Below, piece by piece: positions 21,488 to 34,351 of a stretch of DNA of 64,000 nucleotides. The notes below the pieces were generated by a model that was not told the origin of the DNA, made no database searches, and saw only the letters and a program-made list of their open reading frames with translations. This stretch comes from Adiantum capillus-veneris (taxonomy: Eukaryota > Streptophyta > Polypodiopsida > Polypodiales > Pteridaceae). The stretch lies in the NCBI GenBank assembly GCA_014529385.2, contig CM043953.1:84526342-84590341 (forward strand), in the 5' to 3' direction. The first letter of the stretch is position 1, and each line of letters opens with the position of its first letter. The translations under genes were made by a program, and so were the position numbers.

Positions 21488-24400
21488 ATGACTGGATCAC
21501 AGGACACTGCTCTTTACAATATCAAGAAGTTGGATGGAACCAATTTCCCATTGTGGAAAAGGCAGATTTGGCACGTGTTGGTACAAAAGAAGCAGATAAA
21601 ACCTATAAAGCTCAAGGGGATAAAACCACAAGATATGGGCGAAGATGAATGAAGCGAAATGGATGAATTGGCACTTTCTACCATTATGCTGACTTTGGCA
21701 GAAAGTGTTTACTTCAATGTAGCAGACGAGATGTCGGCTTATGAAGCATGGACAAAGCTGAGTGATCTTTATGAGAAGCAGAGTGCATCTTCACAGGTAT
21801 ACTGGCTTAAGAAGCTTGTTGACTTGAAGATGAAAGAAGGGACACCTATGTCCAATCATCTGAATGAATTCAACACCATCTACAGTCAGTTGTCAGCTCA
21901 AGGTGTGAAGTTTGATGAACCTGTTAGAGCTATGTTCGTGTTGATCACATTACCGGAAAGTTGGGACACTTTTCGCACAGCTTTGAGTAATTCTGCACCT
22001 CTAGATAGTTTGACCATAGCAAGTGTAGAAGGCAGTCTGCTTATTGAAGAAACCGACAGAAAGACAATGGGCAAAGGCAAAGGAATAGCCTTAGTTGTCA
22101 GGGGAAGGACCAAAGAAAATTACAAAGGTGGAAAGAGGAATCAGTCTCGTAGCATGTCCCGCAGTGCTAAAGGCAAGAGTGACATAGAATGCTACCATTG
22201 TGGCAAGAAGGGTCACATGAAAAGAGACTGCAAAGAATGGAAAGCAAAAAAAGGAAAAGAGAAAGCTGAAGACCATGGTGAGAAGACCAAGTCCTCAGTG
22301 AAGATTCAAGAAATAAATGTGACAAAGAGTGTTGCAGAGGATGACAGTCTAGTGTCAGGAGACATCTACTTCTTGAAAAATACAATGGACTCAGCCCTTC
22401 TTACAGCATCTGATGGAAATGCACTGAGTGACTGGATTATAGACTCAGGGGCTTCACTTCATGTGTCTCCAAACAAGGAGTGGTTTACCTCTTATGTGAC
22501 CACTAAAGATCATGTTTGGCTAGGCAATGGGCAGACATGTGAGATCTTAGGTGTTGGAGATGTTCAATTGAAGTTTCATAATGGCTCTTCTTTCACGCTG
22601 AAGAATGTGAGACATATTCCCGCAATTACAAAGAGCTTGATCAGCACAGGTTCACTTGATGATGCTGGCTACGTCACCACTTTTGGACAAAACATGTGGA
22701 AGATATCCAAGGGTTCTATGACAGTAGCACATGGAGTAAAGTCTGGCGGACTTTACATGATTTATGTATCAAATGTCTCTAAAAATGTAATCAATGTAAC
22801 CGAGCAGCCGAACGTTTCTTTGTGGCATAGCCGGTTAGGACATATGTACAAGAAGGGAATGGAAATCTTGTCTCGTTCTGGTTATTTGCCTGGATTGTCA
22901 TTTATTGATTTTGAATTCTGTGAACATTGTCTGTATGGTAAGAAAACACAGCAGCCAAATAAGCATAGAAACAGTAGAAGAGATACATAGTTGGCACTTG
23001 TTCATAGTGATTTGTGTGGACCTATCCCTAACCTATCTCTAGGGAGAGCTTCTTACTTTATGACATTTATAGATGATTACTCGAGGAAAGTATGGGTTTA
23101 CTTTCTCAAGCACAAGGATGAAGCGTTTAGTGTTTTCAAAACGTTTGTGACACTTGTGGAGAATCACAGTGGCAAGAAGCTTAAATACTTACGCTCTGAC
23201 AATGGTGGAGAGTATGTTTCAAAGGCCTTTCAGGACTTTTGTGAGTCAAAAGGTATAAAAGGTGAACATACTGCTCCTTACAATCCTCCTCAAAATGGTG
23301 TTGCTGAGAGGATACATAGGACCATACAAGAGAAGGTCAGAAGTATGTTGTCTAATGCACAACTACCAAATGGGTTTTGGGCTGAAGCTGTATCAACAGC
23401 TGTTCATCTTATAAATAGATCTCCTGGCAAGGTTTTGCAGAAGGATTTAATGGCAGAGATGGTATGGTCAGGAAAAATGACCTCATACAAGCATCTTAGA
23501 GTCTTTGGCTGTGAGTCATATACTCATGTTCCAAAGGAATTTAGGAACAAACTTGAGCCAAAGAGTAGAAAGTGCATCTTACTAGGCTATGGTAATTCTG
23601 GTGAGATGGCGTATAGACTTTGGGATCCCGAATCTAGAAAGGTTATCCGCAGCAATGTTGTTCACTTTAATGAAGCCAAATATCATTCTAAACCAGAGAG
23701 GGTTGAGGAGATTAGAAGAGTTGTCTTCCAAGAAGATGGATCTGCACGTGCAAGACAAAATGTCAGGTCTCAAGAGGAGCAAGGACAAGATAGAGTGGAA
23801 CCACAGGTTGTGGCTGAGCCTGAGCCACCTATTGTGCGTAGATCTGGACGTATCACGTGACCTCCTGATAGGTTTGTTCCATCTATGAACTATGTCATGT
23901 TGACTGATTGCAATGAGCCTTCATGTTACAAGGAAGCAGTGAAAATGAAGGACTCCTGGAATTGGCAATTGGCCATGCAGTCAGAGATGACAACTCGGCA
24001 TACAAACCAGACATGGAAGCTAGTTAAATTACCACAATGCATAAAGGCTCTACCTTGTAAATCGGTTTACAGGTATAAGATCACCACTCATGATAGTCAG
24101 CCAAAGTACAAAGCAAGGCTTGTTGCGGAGGGCTTTAAGCAAGAACAAGCTTGGCATTGACTTTGATGAAGTCTTCTCTCCGGTGGTCAAGATGACTACA
24201 TTGAGATGCTTTCTTGCATTGGTTGCCATATTAGATTTGGTGTTGCACCAAATGGATGTCAAGACAGCGTTCTTGCATGGTGATTTAGATGTGGAAATTT
24301 ACATGCAGCATCCAGAAGGGTTTGTTGAGAAAGGCAAGGAAGATTTGGTATGCCAGTTGTTAAAGAGACTTTATGGCTTAAAACAATCACCGAGGGCATG

Positions 24401-25471
24401 GTACCATAAGTTCCACAAGTTTATGCTTTCTCAAGGCTACAAACGTAGTGAGTTCGATCACTGTCTATATACAAAGAAGGCTAAGGATGGCAGTTGGCTG
24501 ATCCTTATTTTGTATGTGGATGACATGTTGATTGCTGGCAAGCACTTGGAAGAAATTTCAGCTTTGAAGTCAAAGATGGCAAAATTGTTTGACATGAAAG
24601 ACATGGGTGAGGCAAGTCATATACATGGTATGCGCATTGAGAGAGACAGATCAAAGAAGTTGATTTGGTTATCTCAAACAGAGTATATTGACAAGGTTTT
24701 GCAACGTTTCAATATGGAGAAGGGAAAGGCATTGAGTGTTCCATTGCCACCATATGTGAAACTTAGCAAACAAGATTGTCCTGTGTCTGAAGAATAACAG
24801 GCTGAAATGGATAAGATTACATATGCGTCTGCAATGGGTAGTTTGATGTATGCAATGATTGCTACTCACCCAGACATTGCATTTGCAGTGGGAGTAATAA
24901 GTCGATACATGTCAAACCCAGGCAAGAAACATTGGGAGGCAGTGAAAGGAATATTGAGATACCTGAAAGCTACAAAGAGTATGCGTATATGCTATGGGAG
25001 TCAGGAGCTAAGTGTAAAGGGTTTATAGACTCAGATTATGCAGGTGAATTAGACAACCGAAGGTCTACGTCAGGGTATGTTTTTACATTGGCTGGTGGAG
25101 CAGTATCATGGAATTCTAGATTACCAGATTATGTTACTCAGTCTACTACAGAGGCTGAATATGTTACAGCATCAGAGGCATGCAAAGAATCAATTTGGCT
25201 TAATCGACTAGTAACAAATTTGGGAATCAAAGAAGAGATGCCTGTGTTATATTGTGATAGTCAAAGTGCTATACAATTGGCTCGCAATCCAGTTTATCAC
25301 TCAAAGACAAAGCATGTGGATGTGAAGTATCATTTCATCAGGGAAATGCTCGAGGATAAGAAACTTCACCTTGTCAAAGTTCACACCACAGAAAATCCTG
25401 TTGATCTACTTACAAAAGGACTTCCCTCAGAGAGCTTTGCGCATTTTTGCAAGCAGTTAGGTGTAGGGTAG
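21488..25471 (+). pseudogene. Copia Gag-Pol polyprotein, interrupted
   Basis: Starts MTGSQDTALYNIKKLDGTNF. Order: Gag (AYEAWTKLSDLYEKQ), CCHC knuckle CYHCGKKGHMKRDC, protease WIIDSGASLHVS, GAG-pre-integrase LWHSRLGHMYKKGMEIL, integrase (DLCGP, FIDDYSRKVWVYFLK, LRSDNGGEY, QNGVAERIHRTIQE), RT (VKTAFLHGDLDVEIYMQHPE, LYGLKQSPRAWYHKF, LILYVDDMLIAG) and RNase H (STTEAEYVTASEACKESIWL, VKYHFIRE). In-frame stops lie near 21650, 22988, 23858 and 24795; frames shift near 24150 and 25010. All catalytic motifs named here are still visible, so the damage is mostly point mutations and small indels. Confidence 0.95.
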
Positions 25472-25548
25472 TACATCACTTCTCTACATCTCTTGTATAT
25501 TAGCTTGTATAGTAGATTCTCTCACACTTAAAGTACCACATTGGACTT

Positions 25549-25559
25549 TAAGTGGGAGG
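25549..25559 (+). promoter_or_regulatory. Polypurine tract of copia element
   Basis: AAGTGGGAGG directly before the right LTR (TGTTGGGG at 25561). Confidence 0.85.
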
Positions 25560-25560
25560 T

Positions 25561-25752
25561 TGTTGGGGTATAAAGCCCAATGTGGTCGCCCAGGTAAGTG
25601 GGCGGGCGGCCAAGTATGTACACATATTCTTTTGTTAAAACCTAATAATAACTCACTATGCTCTACACATTATAGTAGAGTGAGTTCACCATATCGTCGT
25701 GCTCTTCTTCTCGCACTCTCTCTCGTGTCGCACTTCCGCTCGTACTCCTTCA
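25561..25752 (+). repeat. Right LTR of copia element
   Basis: 192 bases matching 20209-20400; followed by the target duplication CACAG. Confidence 0.96.
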
Positions 25753-27534
25753 CACAGGAGACCAAGAACGCAAAGTAAAAGAGACCATTTGATCTTTGCG
25801 GACCCCCACTAGCGTAATGCACTCGCTCCAAATGTGTTTTACTAAAGAAGGAAAGCTTACCGGTTTGAAGTCACACGACTGGCATAAAATGTGTCAGGTA
25901 TGTTCATACTGGAGTATATCATAGTGAGAATTGTGTAACAAATTCGTGTGTGGACTTTCATATCATTGTTGCATGTGTTTTGCAGCTTATTTTACCGGTT
26001 TCCATTGAGGGATGTTTGTCTCTTGACGTCCGTAACACAATCTACAAACTTGCGAAGTTGGTGCAATGGATCTCACAAAAGGAGATCAACGTAGACTCCA
26101 TACCATTCGCCAAACTAAATACTGCGGAGGTTGTGTGCATGTTTGAGAAACATTTTCCTACTACCATGCTAACCATTCAGGTGCATCTTCTTGTTCACAT
26201 AGTTGATGAGGTGGAAATAGCCGGCACAGTACATTCCAGATGGATGTTCTTTTTAGAACGTTTCATGAAAACGCTCAAGGGTTTATGTGTGTCAGAAGGC
26301 ACGTCCGAAGGGTAGCATGGTAGAAGGTTGGCTCGTATTAGAGTCCCTAGTGTACATTGGAGAGTGGCTAGATGGATTTGATAAAGCCCGGGACACGCTA
26401 TGGCGAACCATAGATGATGAGCGCATATCTCGAATTGTCATGTGCAATCTCGGTCATGTACAAAATATCTAGAGGCTAAAATCAACCGATTTTGCATGCT
26501 TCACAATCCAATCATGCAGAAGTGGATTTCACAATATGAGGATGCAAAGCAAGAGTGACAAAGGGCAAGAATCGAGTGGATACGGGGAAGATGACCACCG
26601 ATGCACTATCTGACGGGTCTGGAGAGCCTACCAACATTCATGAGCTTAAGATGGTTGCACAGCCAATTGAAAAAAGCACAACAGTGCGGTGAAGAAGTGA
26701 CCGAGGAAGAGTGGGAGTACTCTAGGGGTTGTGCGACCAAGGTAATTTTGCAATGTACGACTAGTAACTTTCTAGATGTTTGAACGGCCACTCATAATCT
26801 TTGTTGGTTGTAGTATAAGTCGACATTTTAGGGTGGAACGGATCGACAGAAAACGTTTTACTCAAGATTGTGGAATCATGGCAAATTTGAACAGTCTAGT
26901 CGACGACGGTCCTCTGATGCAGATCCTGTGGTGGCGGAACTCACTTACTTCGGCATGCTACAAGAGATTTTGAGGATAGATTATAGAGGATTTTTTGTCG
27001 ACTTGTTCAACGTGCAATGGTTCAAGATAATCATGGAGGGTCGCAACGCTACTGTGCGTAGAGGAGAGTCTGGTTTTCTTGAGGTGGATTCAAGTAAGAA
27101 ATGGACTGACTTAAGAGACACTTTTGTACTACCCGAGCATTGTGAACAAGTAAGTATGTAAATAGTTAACGTGTGTTTTAGAATTTATGTGCTTGGAAGC
27201 TCTCATGTAAGTTAGGTGGCTCTGGCAGGTGATATTTCATCCCACAAAGTGTGCAACAAACTGGTGGTACAGCATAGAGGTAGCCCCTCGTAGTGCACGG
27301 ACGTATGAAGGCTACCATGTGCCAATCACAGCGGCATCAATGGAGAAGATCGGAGAAGATGCTCAGTCAGAAGCCGTGGAGGTGGTGCCAGACGAACATC
27401 AAGCTGCTACTCTCTATGGGGTGCATGTAGAGGATCTACAAAATGAAACGGAGGACATCTGTTTAAATGGAGAGCTCTATATAGATATGGGAAGTTATGC
27501 TGGGCTATGCGAGGATGAGAGAGAGATCTCTTAA
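25753..27534 (+). pseudogene. CACTA transposase, 3' exons (with DUF4216-like end)
   Basis: Resumes the host frame broken at 20208. It shows KLTGLKSHDWHKMCQ (up to about 25897), an intron, then LILPVSIEGCLSLDVRNTIY, TMLTIQVHLLVHIVDEVEIA, SRWMFFLERFMKTLKG, the expected order for the C-terminal half of plant TNP2. A frameshift near 26295 moves the next conserved phrase (ARPKGSMVEGW) to another frame. After decayed sequence, EILRIDYRGFFVDLFNVQWF, ESGFLEVD and PTKCATNWWYSIEVAPRS fit the DUF4216 end, with an intron near 27150-27228. Ends at a stop at 27532-27534. Confidence 0.9.
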
Positions 27535-28001
<467 letters not shown>

Positions 28002-29285
28002 ATGGATGATGAGGATTTTCTTTCTTTTTTGTCACCCCAGCAAAGACAGTGGTACGTGGAGCGTCATCGCTCTGGCGCACCATTGCGCGTTCCTACTCCA
28101 TCTGCATCTCCCTCTCTTTCGGAGTCCTCAGCGCGCTCCGAAGCTTCGATGTCGACCAGATGATCTTCACACTTGTCTAGGCACCGACGCTCTAGTGGTG
28201 GCGGTGGCGGTGGCGGTGGCGGTTGTTGTGGGGGTGGCACCACCGATGCTTCAACACCGCCTCGTATTCCACGAGGCTCTTTACCCTACCCTTCTTTGCC
28301 CGTCCCGACACCAGCCATGGCATCGCCATCGACACCAGGTTTTGCGCGGCTGATTGGCATTCCCCACAGCTACACATCACGAGACACCTGGCATCCATAC
28401 CCCCGTTGACACGGCGTTGGAGACCCTTGCCGAAACACCCAGGTTCATGCGTCAGCAGCGAGAGGGCTTGCCTTACTCCGTCAACTTCAGCGGCGGCATC
28501 ATCTTGGATGATGAAGGCAAGAAGGTGATTTCGCGTATGCGCGGTCTTTGCTCTCAGGTGTTTAGACACTACATACTAAACACCTAGAGTGAAGTACCGA
28601 ATTAATTAAAAGACAGAGTCATTAGCATGCTTCATGATGAGTTTCCCGTTCCAACACGGGATGACCGCTTCAATGAAGATGTGATGAAGGTTCGAATGCG
28701 CGAATACTGCAAGCATAAGCGTTCCGAAGTGCAAAAAGAGATCAAGCATGGGTGGAACAGACGATATTGGCTGGCCAAAGAAGATTGGAAGCATGCGAAG
28801 AAAGAAGCGCACGAGAATCCCCACAAGTGGAAGCAACAAAAGGAGGCAGCCAGAGCGCGAGTAGAGGCAGGGAGCTCGTACCATTTGGGGAGCGGCTGCG
28901 GGTGGGCATCATTTGAGGTCGATTTTGTAAGTGTTTTTGCATCTATGTTCGATATTTTAGGGTTTATGGGATTTGAAATTCTAACATAATGGATTCTTTG
29001 TATGTTTTGACAGTGGTCATTTACAGGACGTGATCCCACACCGTACGAGCGTGAGTACGCAAGCAGGAAGGGCTTAAACGCCCTTATAGACATCCTGACT
29101 TCTCACGGCAGCATGGTTAGTATTAGGGTTTATTCTTTTCTATTTATTGTATTGTTTTATAAACGTCGCTATATGTTTATACTTACAAAAAGCTATCTTA
29201 TTGTTTTTTTTTTCAAAATCGACAGATACGCCGCTTGGACGCGATGAGACGTCTGATTAGACGACGTCAGTTTAACCATAGCTAG
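28002..29285 (+). pseudogene. CACTA second gene (TNPA-like/plant transposase accessory), decayed
   Basis: ATG at 28002 (MDDEDFLSFLSPQQRQWYVE) with an S/P-rich N-terminus. The frame stops at a TGA after SMSTR, and coding continues in other frames: a glycine run (28197-28245), proline-rich PSLPVPTPAMASPSTPG, PYSVNFSGGIILDDEGKKVI, then DVMKVRMREYCKHKRSEVQK, KEIKHGWNRRYWLAKEDWKH, an intron about 28927-29012, SFTGRDPTPYEREYASRKG, a further intron, and the end RRLDAMRRLIRRRQFNHS before TAG 29283-29285. Position and organisation fit the second protein of plant CACTA elements, which binds subterminal repeats. Family assignment is from layout plus general resemblance. Confidence 0.65.
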
Positions 29286-29683
29286 ATAGCATTAGTTTCT
29301 TTTTGTCATAGCTTATGTATCATGAGACCATGTAACTATGTCTTTTTGAAAACCATGTATATTTTTTAAATAATGACAATAGTTTGTAACTATTACATTT
29401 GTAATGATTAACAATCAAGTGATTTTGCTGCTGTGTACAATTGTCATTGATTTAATTTCATCAATTCACGCTTGTCATTTTTGTATCTTTATTTTGCAAA
29501 CAATACGTACTATGGATGATGGAGTTAATGATTATACTGTCTTGTGGGTGACTATTTTGGGTCTATATTTACCTTTGCACTTTTTTTCAAAGGTAAATAG
29601 ACAAATGAAACATTCAATATAGTTGATGGGTGGCAGAGCATTCAATGCCCTGCCACCAAAAAAATTTCATCTCGGGCGTCGCT
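29286..29683. other. CACTA right non-coding region
   Basis: AT-rich and without a convincing gene. It lies between the stop of the second gene and the right subterminal repeats. Confidence 0.6.
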
Positions 29684-29897
29684 ATATTAGGCTCTGAAGC
29701 GTCGCTATTGATGGCCCTGCAGTGTCGCTATAGACGTCGCTATATAGTGACTCCTATAGCGACGCTTATAGCGACTGCCATAGCGACGTCCCCATATCTA
29801 CGCTAATAGCGACGCACTTAGAGACGCCGAGGGTTATAAAAACCCAGTGTATTTCCATCGCTAAAAGCGTCACAAGAGCACACAACCTCTTGTAGTG
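29684..29897 (+). repeat. CACTA right subterminal and terminal repeats
   Basis: At least nine copies of GCGTCGCTATA or its complement TATAGCGACGC between 29687 and 29850, then the terminal CCTCTTGTAGTG ending at 29897. Same motif as the left end. Confidence 0.9.
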
Positions 29898-30390
29898 CTA
29901 GCATCCACCGAAGACAATAGAGAGCTTCTTGGAAAAGTTGGGCATATCTCACAATTAGTGCATTCTAAGAGATGACATACTGGATAGGAAGCTTCTCAAG
30001 CACTTATTGTGCATCGTTCGGCATACATGTTGACCAAGGAAGCCAAGCATGATGTTTTCTTTTAACAATCTCTGACTAACAATATCATCGTGAATTCTTT
30101 TGCCTATATTAGAATTATAGGCCGTCTCACTGCATTTGGTGAAAATATCTCAGAGCTTAAGGAAGCCAAGCATGTTGTTCTCAAGCACTTATTGTGCATC
30201 ATTCGACATACATGTTGACCAAGGAATCCAAGCATGATGTTTTCTTTTAACAATCTCTGACTAACAATATCATCATGAATTCTTTTGCCTATATTAGAAT
30301 TAGATGCCCTCTCACTGCATCTGGTGAAAATATCTCAGATCTTCTTGACCCTAACCATATTGGATGTAATCAATGCACTCCATAAGACAA
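29898..30390 (-). pseudogene. PPR pseudogene fragment, right of CACTA insertion
   Basis: Continues the PPR debris cut at 16198. Phrases GGGCATATCTCACAATTAGTG, GTTGACCAAGGAAGCCAAGC and CTGACTAACAATATCATCGTG recur, and a segment (about 30035-30160) is repeated in degraded form at about 30210-30340. Confidence 0.8.
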
Positions 30391-31820
30391 CATTGCGGAT
30401 AGGAAGCATAATGAATAGTTGGGGTCTTCTTTAACTCCATTTGCAATGGTGATAGGGCCCATAATGCGCATCACTGGAAAATAGCCCTCAGAAAGGCAAT
30501 ATGCACCACCGCACGGTGTTGAGAAGTTTGTGGTCTTTTTAGGAAGGCATCTAACCTCTTTCTCTGAGAAATTATGAGGAAATTTCAAAGACTATTTGAA
30601 GGAATTACGCCATAGATGCGATGAAGCCTAGAGATTGGTATGGAGTGCAATCAAAGAAGCCCCTCTTTGTGTCAAGGCTTTGGATGTATCTTATCATGGG
30701 TAGAATGAAAGGGTCAATGGCATTCAAGATTTGCCGACCAAACAAGATACAAATTATTCTTTGGAATTGTAATTTTTTTTCTTAATATGATATATATGTT
30801 TAGTCTATTGATTGAAGTTAATTGCATGTACAAATCCTCTTGGTTCATATAAAAATACTATACCTATATCAAAAGAAACATTATAGTCTAGAAGGGGTAG
30901 TGTAACGTACACATGGCTTTTTGTGCCACATGGACATGCTTCATCAATTTCTAGATCCAATTATCCCATTTGTCCTCCATTGCCTTTCCTGACATTGGTA
31001 ATAAGCGACCAACCTTGTAGCTCAAAGACAAGCTTGATACATTTTGTACCAAAGTGCATAGCATATACAAAAGATAGGTTGCAATCCACTGGTTGAAAAC
31101 ACTTCATCTTGACTATATGCATGCAAGACCGTACTCCAATCTTTCTCATGCTGGGATTCGTTCTCTGTGACTCTTATGAACACGCCTTCTACTAAGGGTT
31201 CTTTAAAGATTTTCTTAAATGCATCTATGTTAACCGTCACAGCTCACGGACACCCTATCACCTACGGGACAGACGACGTATTATTTACTTGGTAGAGTCA
31301 GGTATCCGGCTTGTCGGTCCAATAGGAAAAGGCTTGTCTAAAGTGATCGTCGATGAAAGGTACACTCTAACTGGAACATTCAAGGGATTAGTTGGCTAAG
31401 CATGGGCACCCAAGTGTGAATAGGGCAAGCTCATATAATAGTCAACTAAACCTAAAATTCACTCATTCTCTCATTTGTGCAGTTGAAGAGTGCTCTTGCT
31501 CCATCTCCATCTTCTTCTTCTTCATCTCCTGTGTGTGTGTGTGTGTGTGTGTGTATGCGTGAGAGAGAGAGAGAGAGAGAGAGAGTGCGATCAAGAATTG
31601 CGACAATGGCACGGCGGTGGCGAAGCGGTTGAGCGCGGCGCAGCGGCAGCTCCCTCTTCTTCGCGGCAAGGAATCCTCCACGACAGCAAGCGTAGAGCGG
31701 TGAGTGACACACCATCGCCATCTTTGAGCTTACTAGTTTAGGCTTGTTGTGTGCTTGGAGCCATTTGTGGCTCGCACACAGTGTATCGGCAAGTTCCTTG
31801 CATTGACACATGCAACAGAC
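30391..31820. other. Mostly unassigned; probably includes the 5' LTR of element 3
   Basis: No gene recognised between 30391 and about 31250; short open frames on the minus strand show no domain. The part before the primer site at 31832 should be a 5' LTR, but no second LTR copy is in the window to define it. (GT)n at 31531-31553 and (GA)n at 31561-31585 lie here. Confidence 0.4.
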
Positions 31821-31831
31821 GCACACATTTT

Positions 31832-31847
31832 TGGCGCTGCTGTCGGG
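31832..31847 (+). promoter_or_regulatory. Primer-binding site of LTR element 3
   Basis: TGGCGCTGCTGTCGGG, preceded by GCACACATTTT. It closely resembles the tRNA-Asp type site (TGGCGCCGTTGCCGGG) of Athila- and Tat-like plant elements and lies about 100 bases upstream of a gag-like ATG. The LTR would end in CA at about 31827. Confidence 0.75.
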
Positions 31848-31949
31848 AAATTCCATACACGGGAGTACGAACTACAAACAAAAACTCTAACCGACCTATA
31901 CACAGGTCACACCTATCACGTCGGTTGGTTAGATGTCCTACAATCCACA

Positions 31950-33456
31950 ATGGGTGCTACTAGTGTGGAGGATCAACAAGAAAGCGTTTGTGAGGTCATC
32001 CATAGGGTCATTGAGTTAGAGAGACAGAACAAGGGGATCAACATGCCTTCAACGGGTCTCATGATATTCTTGGATACAGGAAAGGCTAAACAACTGACCT
32101 TATTGCAAATGGAGACTCCCTCGGTAAGTCTGATGGATCCTCCATATGTTGTTTCTCCAGGGGTCTCAGTGCAATCTGAGCCCACAAGTGATAGCTTTAC
32201 CTTTCCAAGTCTAGCTCATATGTCCCTTGATGACACCACGGCTACCATTCCTACCCCAATGATGGGCATGCCAAGAAACACGCCATGGACCTCATTTGTT
32301 AGTAAAGCACCGCTACATGGTAGCTCAATGCCTGCAACAGTACCTACAAGTGTGTACCAATCATATGCACCTATGGGTCATCGCACTCATGTAGTCCCTA
32401 CCCCTCCCATTGTTTCAACTACCTATGCTCCACAACCACAACACCCAAGCTCTTATTTCCATGGGACCATACCGGCTAGCATTAGCATGTCACATCCGAC
32501 GTCTGCTATGCCTAGGGCCACACATATGAACTTTGGGCAACCACATGGCACAACACCATACCAAACGTGGAATCCAAGGGCTTCCTATGTGCCAAGACCA
32601 ATGCTAATACCTACTCCACATGTAGTCTCTAGAGCGCCTTCACCCACGGTTCCTTAGGTGACTTGGCAATATTTGCTCAAGCTATTGGTCGATCTATTGC
32701 TGAGAATATGGGTAACACGCCTGATAGAGAGCATAGAAGTAAGGCAGTACAAATAGCCAAGCTCACACAAAAATTTGATGGAGACGGGGATGTGAGAAAG
32801 CAGATCGAAGTGTTTGAACAAATATGCGATTCTCTAGGAGAACACAATGACCTGCATAAGAGTAATGCTTTAAGCCTAACGTTAAGTGGGAAGGCTGGGG
32901 ATTGGTATAGAACCCTGGGGACTTTATTAGTCGCTTGAAGCATTTGAATTCTCGTTGCAATCCAAATAAACACATCAATAATAATCAATTGCTTGATAGA
33001 TTCATTAGGGGGTTACGACATGAGGATATCTACAATGGCCTAGTCATTAGAGGTATCACCACTTGGGAAGGAGTCACCACCAATGCGATCCAATTGGAGG
33101 ATAATTTAATGATTCAAGGAGAAAGAGTGTCTATTGAGCCTAAATCTAATAGCTCGCAAGCATTAGGGCATCAGCCAATGATCCTAAAGCCTATTTCTAA
33201 GGAGCCAAAGATATATGAGATGACTTTAGCAGATATCACCAAGGCTATTCAAGAGAGTCTTAGAGACAATCGTGCTCTGCAAAATTATCATATGTATCCA
33301 AGAAGGGAGAAACAATGGTGCTCAGTATGCTATGGACCACATAGTACTAGTGAATGCCCTACTTTTAGAGTAAAACTCAATGGGAACTGCAATGCCTGTG
33401 GAAGGTATGGTCATCAAGCTAAGGATTGCATAGTATTTAACCGCGCGATGGCCTAA
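31950..33456 (+). pseudogene. Gag of LTR element 3, frameshifted and truncated
   Basis: ATG at 31950 (MGATSVEDQQESVCEVIHRV). A long P/S/T/M-rich segment follows (to a stop at 32655-32657), then in a second frame AIFAQAIGRSIAENMG and IEVFEQICDSLGEHNDLHKS with SGKAGDWYRTL, a capsid-like pattern. A shift in the G4 run near 32920 leads to a third frame (HLNSRCNPNKH, LLDRFIRGLRHEDIYNGL) ending in two zinc-knuckle-like motifs, CSVCYGPHSTSEC (imperfect) and CNACGRYGHQAKDC. No protease or RT follows: at about 33450 the sequence passes straight into the CCTAA-rich array. Confidence 0.8.
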
Positions 33457-33680
33457 CCTATAATCTCACCTAACGTAAAATCTATACCTAATCTTACCTG
33501 ATGTAATGTAACTTATAACATCTACCTAACCTATAACCTAACCTAAACGAAGTTCGTTAGCGTTTTTAAAAGTACACGAGTCATCTTCGAAGTCCGATTG
33601 CGTTTTTTCTACTATTAATTTGATGCCAGCTCTAACCTAAACTATAATCGCTATGCCTAACCTATAATCAAACCTAACGT
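33457..33680. repeat. CCTAA-rich tandem array, left part
   Basis: Degenerate CCTAACCTA text enclosing the unit AAGTACACGAGTCATCTTCG ... TTTTTTCTACTATTAATTTGA, which recurs at about 43155-43225 and 43350-43410. Interrupted at 33680 by element 2. Confidence 0.85.
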
Positions 33681-34343
33681 TGGCATGATGTGGCACGTGC
33701 ATGGTGGGAACGGAAGCTAAGCCTTACAATATTATGGATTCTATGTGTATACCTTAAGTGTGCATAAGTATATGCATTTTCCATTTAGCATGCAAAAAGC
33801 TAGTCGAAGTTTGATGTGTCACACTTGTTGGGAATGGGCTTCGATCCTGGGCTTCTTTGTGAACCTCTTCTTGGAGCCATGATGAAATAAGCCTATAAAA
33901 CATACCTCCTATCTACTAGGCATCCTAGGTGGCATATGACATGTATAGCATGGTCAAAAGTGGCCTTAGTCATAGTATACCCCATGAGGTGTCATTCTAC
34001 ACATAGTAGGTGCACTTTGGAGTGATTATGGACCTAGAAAAATCCCTTAGAAAAGTGGTTATGGGTTTGTTTGATGTCATCCATGATGTATGCCAAGCTC
34101 TCTCTCAATTTTTATGAAGCTACTTTATGCACATGTTCTCACCATAGCTCAACAACTCTTGACATGTGGCGGCAAGGAGAAGATATTTGGAGAAAGATCT
34201 AGAAGAACCTCTAGATATTTCTTGAACAGAAAGATCTAGAAACTTTGAACATAATTTCAAGATATTTTGAAAAGAGAGACACTTGTCACACAAATCCCTC
34301 GGATATTTCTAAGCAAATATCTTCTTCAAGAGACAACTTCACC

Positions 34344-34351
34344 TATAAATA
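34344..34351 (+). promoter_or_regulatory. TATA box of element 2 (5' LTR)
   Basis: CCTATAAATAGAGCC, a near-consensus plant TATA box, conserved at 41989-41996 in the other LTR. The transcript would carry ORF C in its leader. Confidence 0.75.

Larger units (their letters stand above)
20209..25752 (+). mobile_element. Ty1/copia LTR retrotransposon nested in the CACTA transposase
   Basis: Complete structure: 192-bp LTRs (20209-20400, 25561-25752) with TG...CA ends, an exact 5-bp duplication CACAG on both sides (20204-20208, 25753-25757), the primer-binding site next to the left LTR, the purine tract next to the right LTR, and gag-pol in copia order (integrase before RT). The LTRs differ at about a dozen positions by eye, so the insertion is not recent. 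The gag-pol frame has four or more stops and two frameshifts. Confidence 0.97.
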
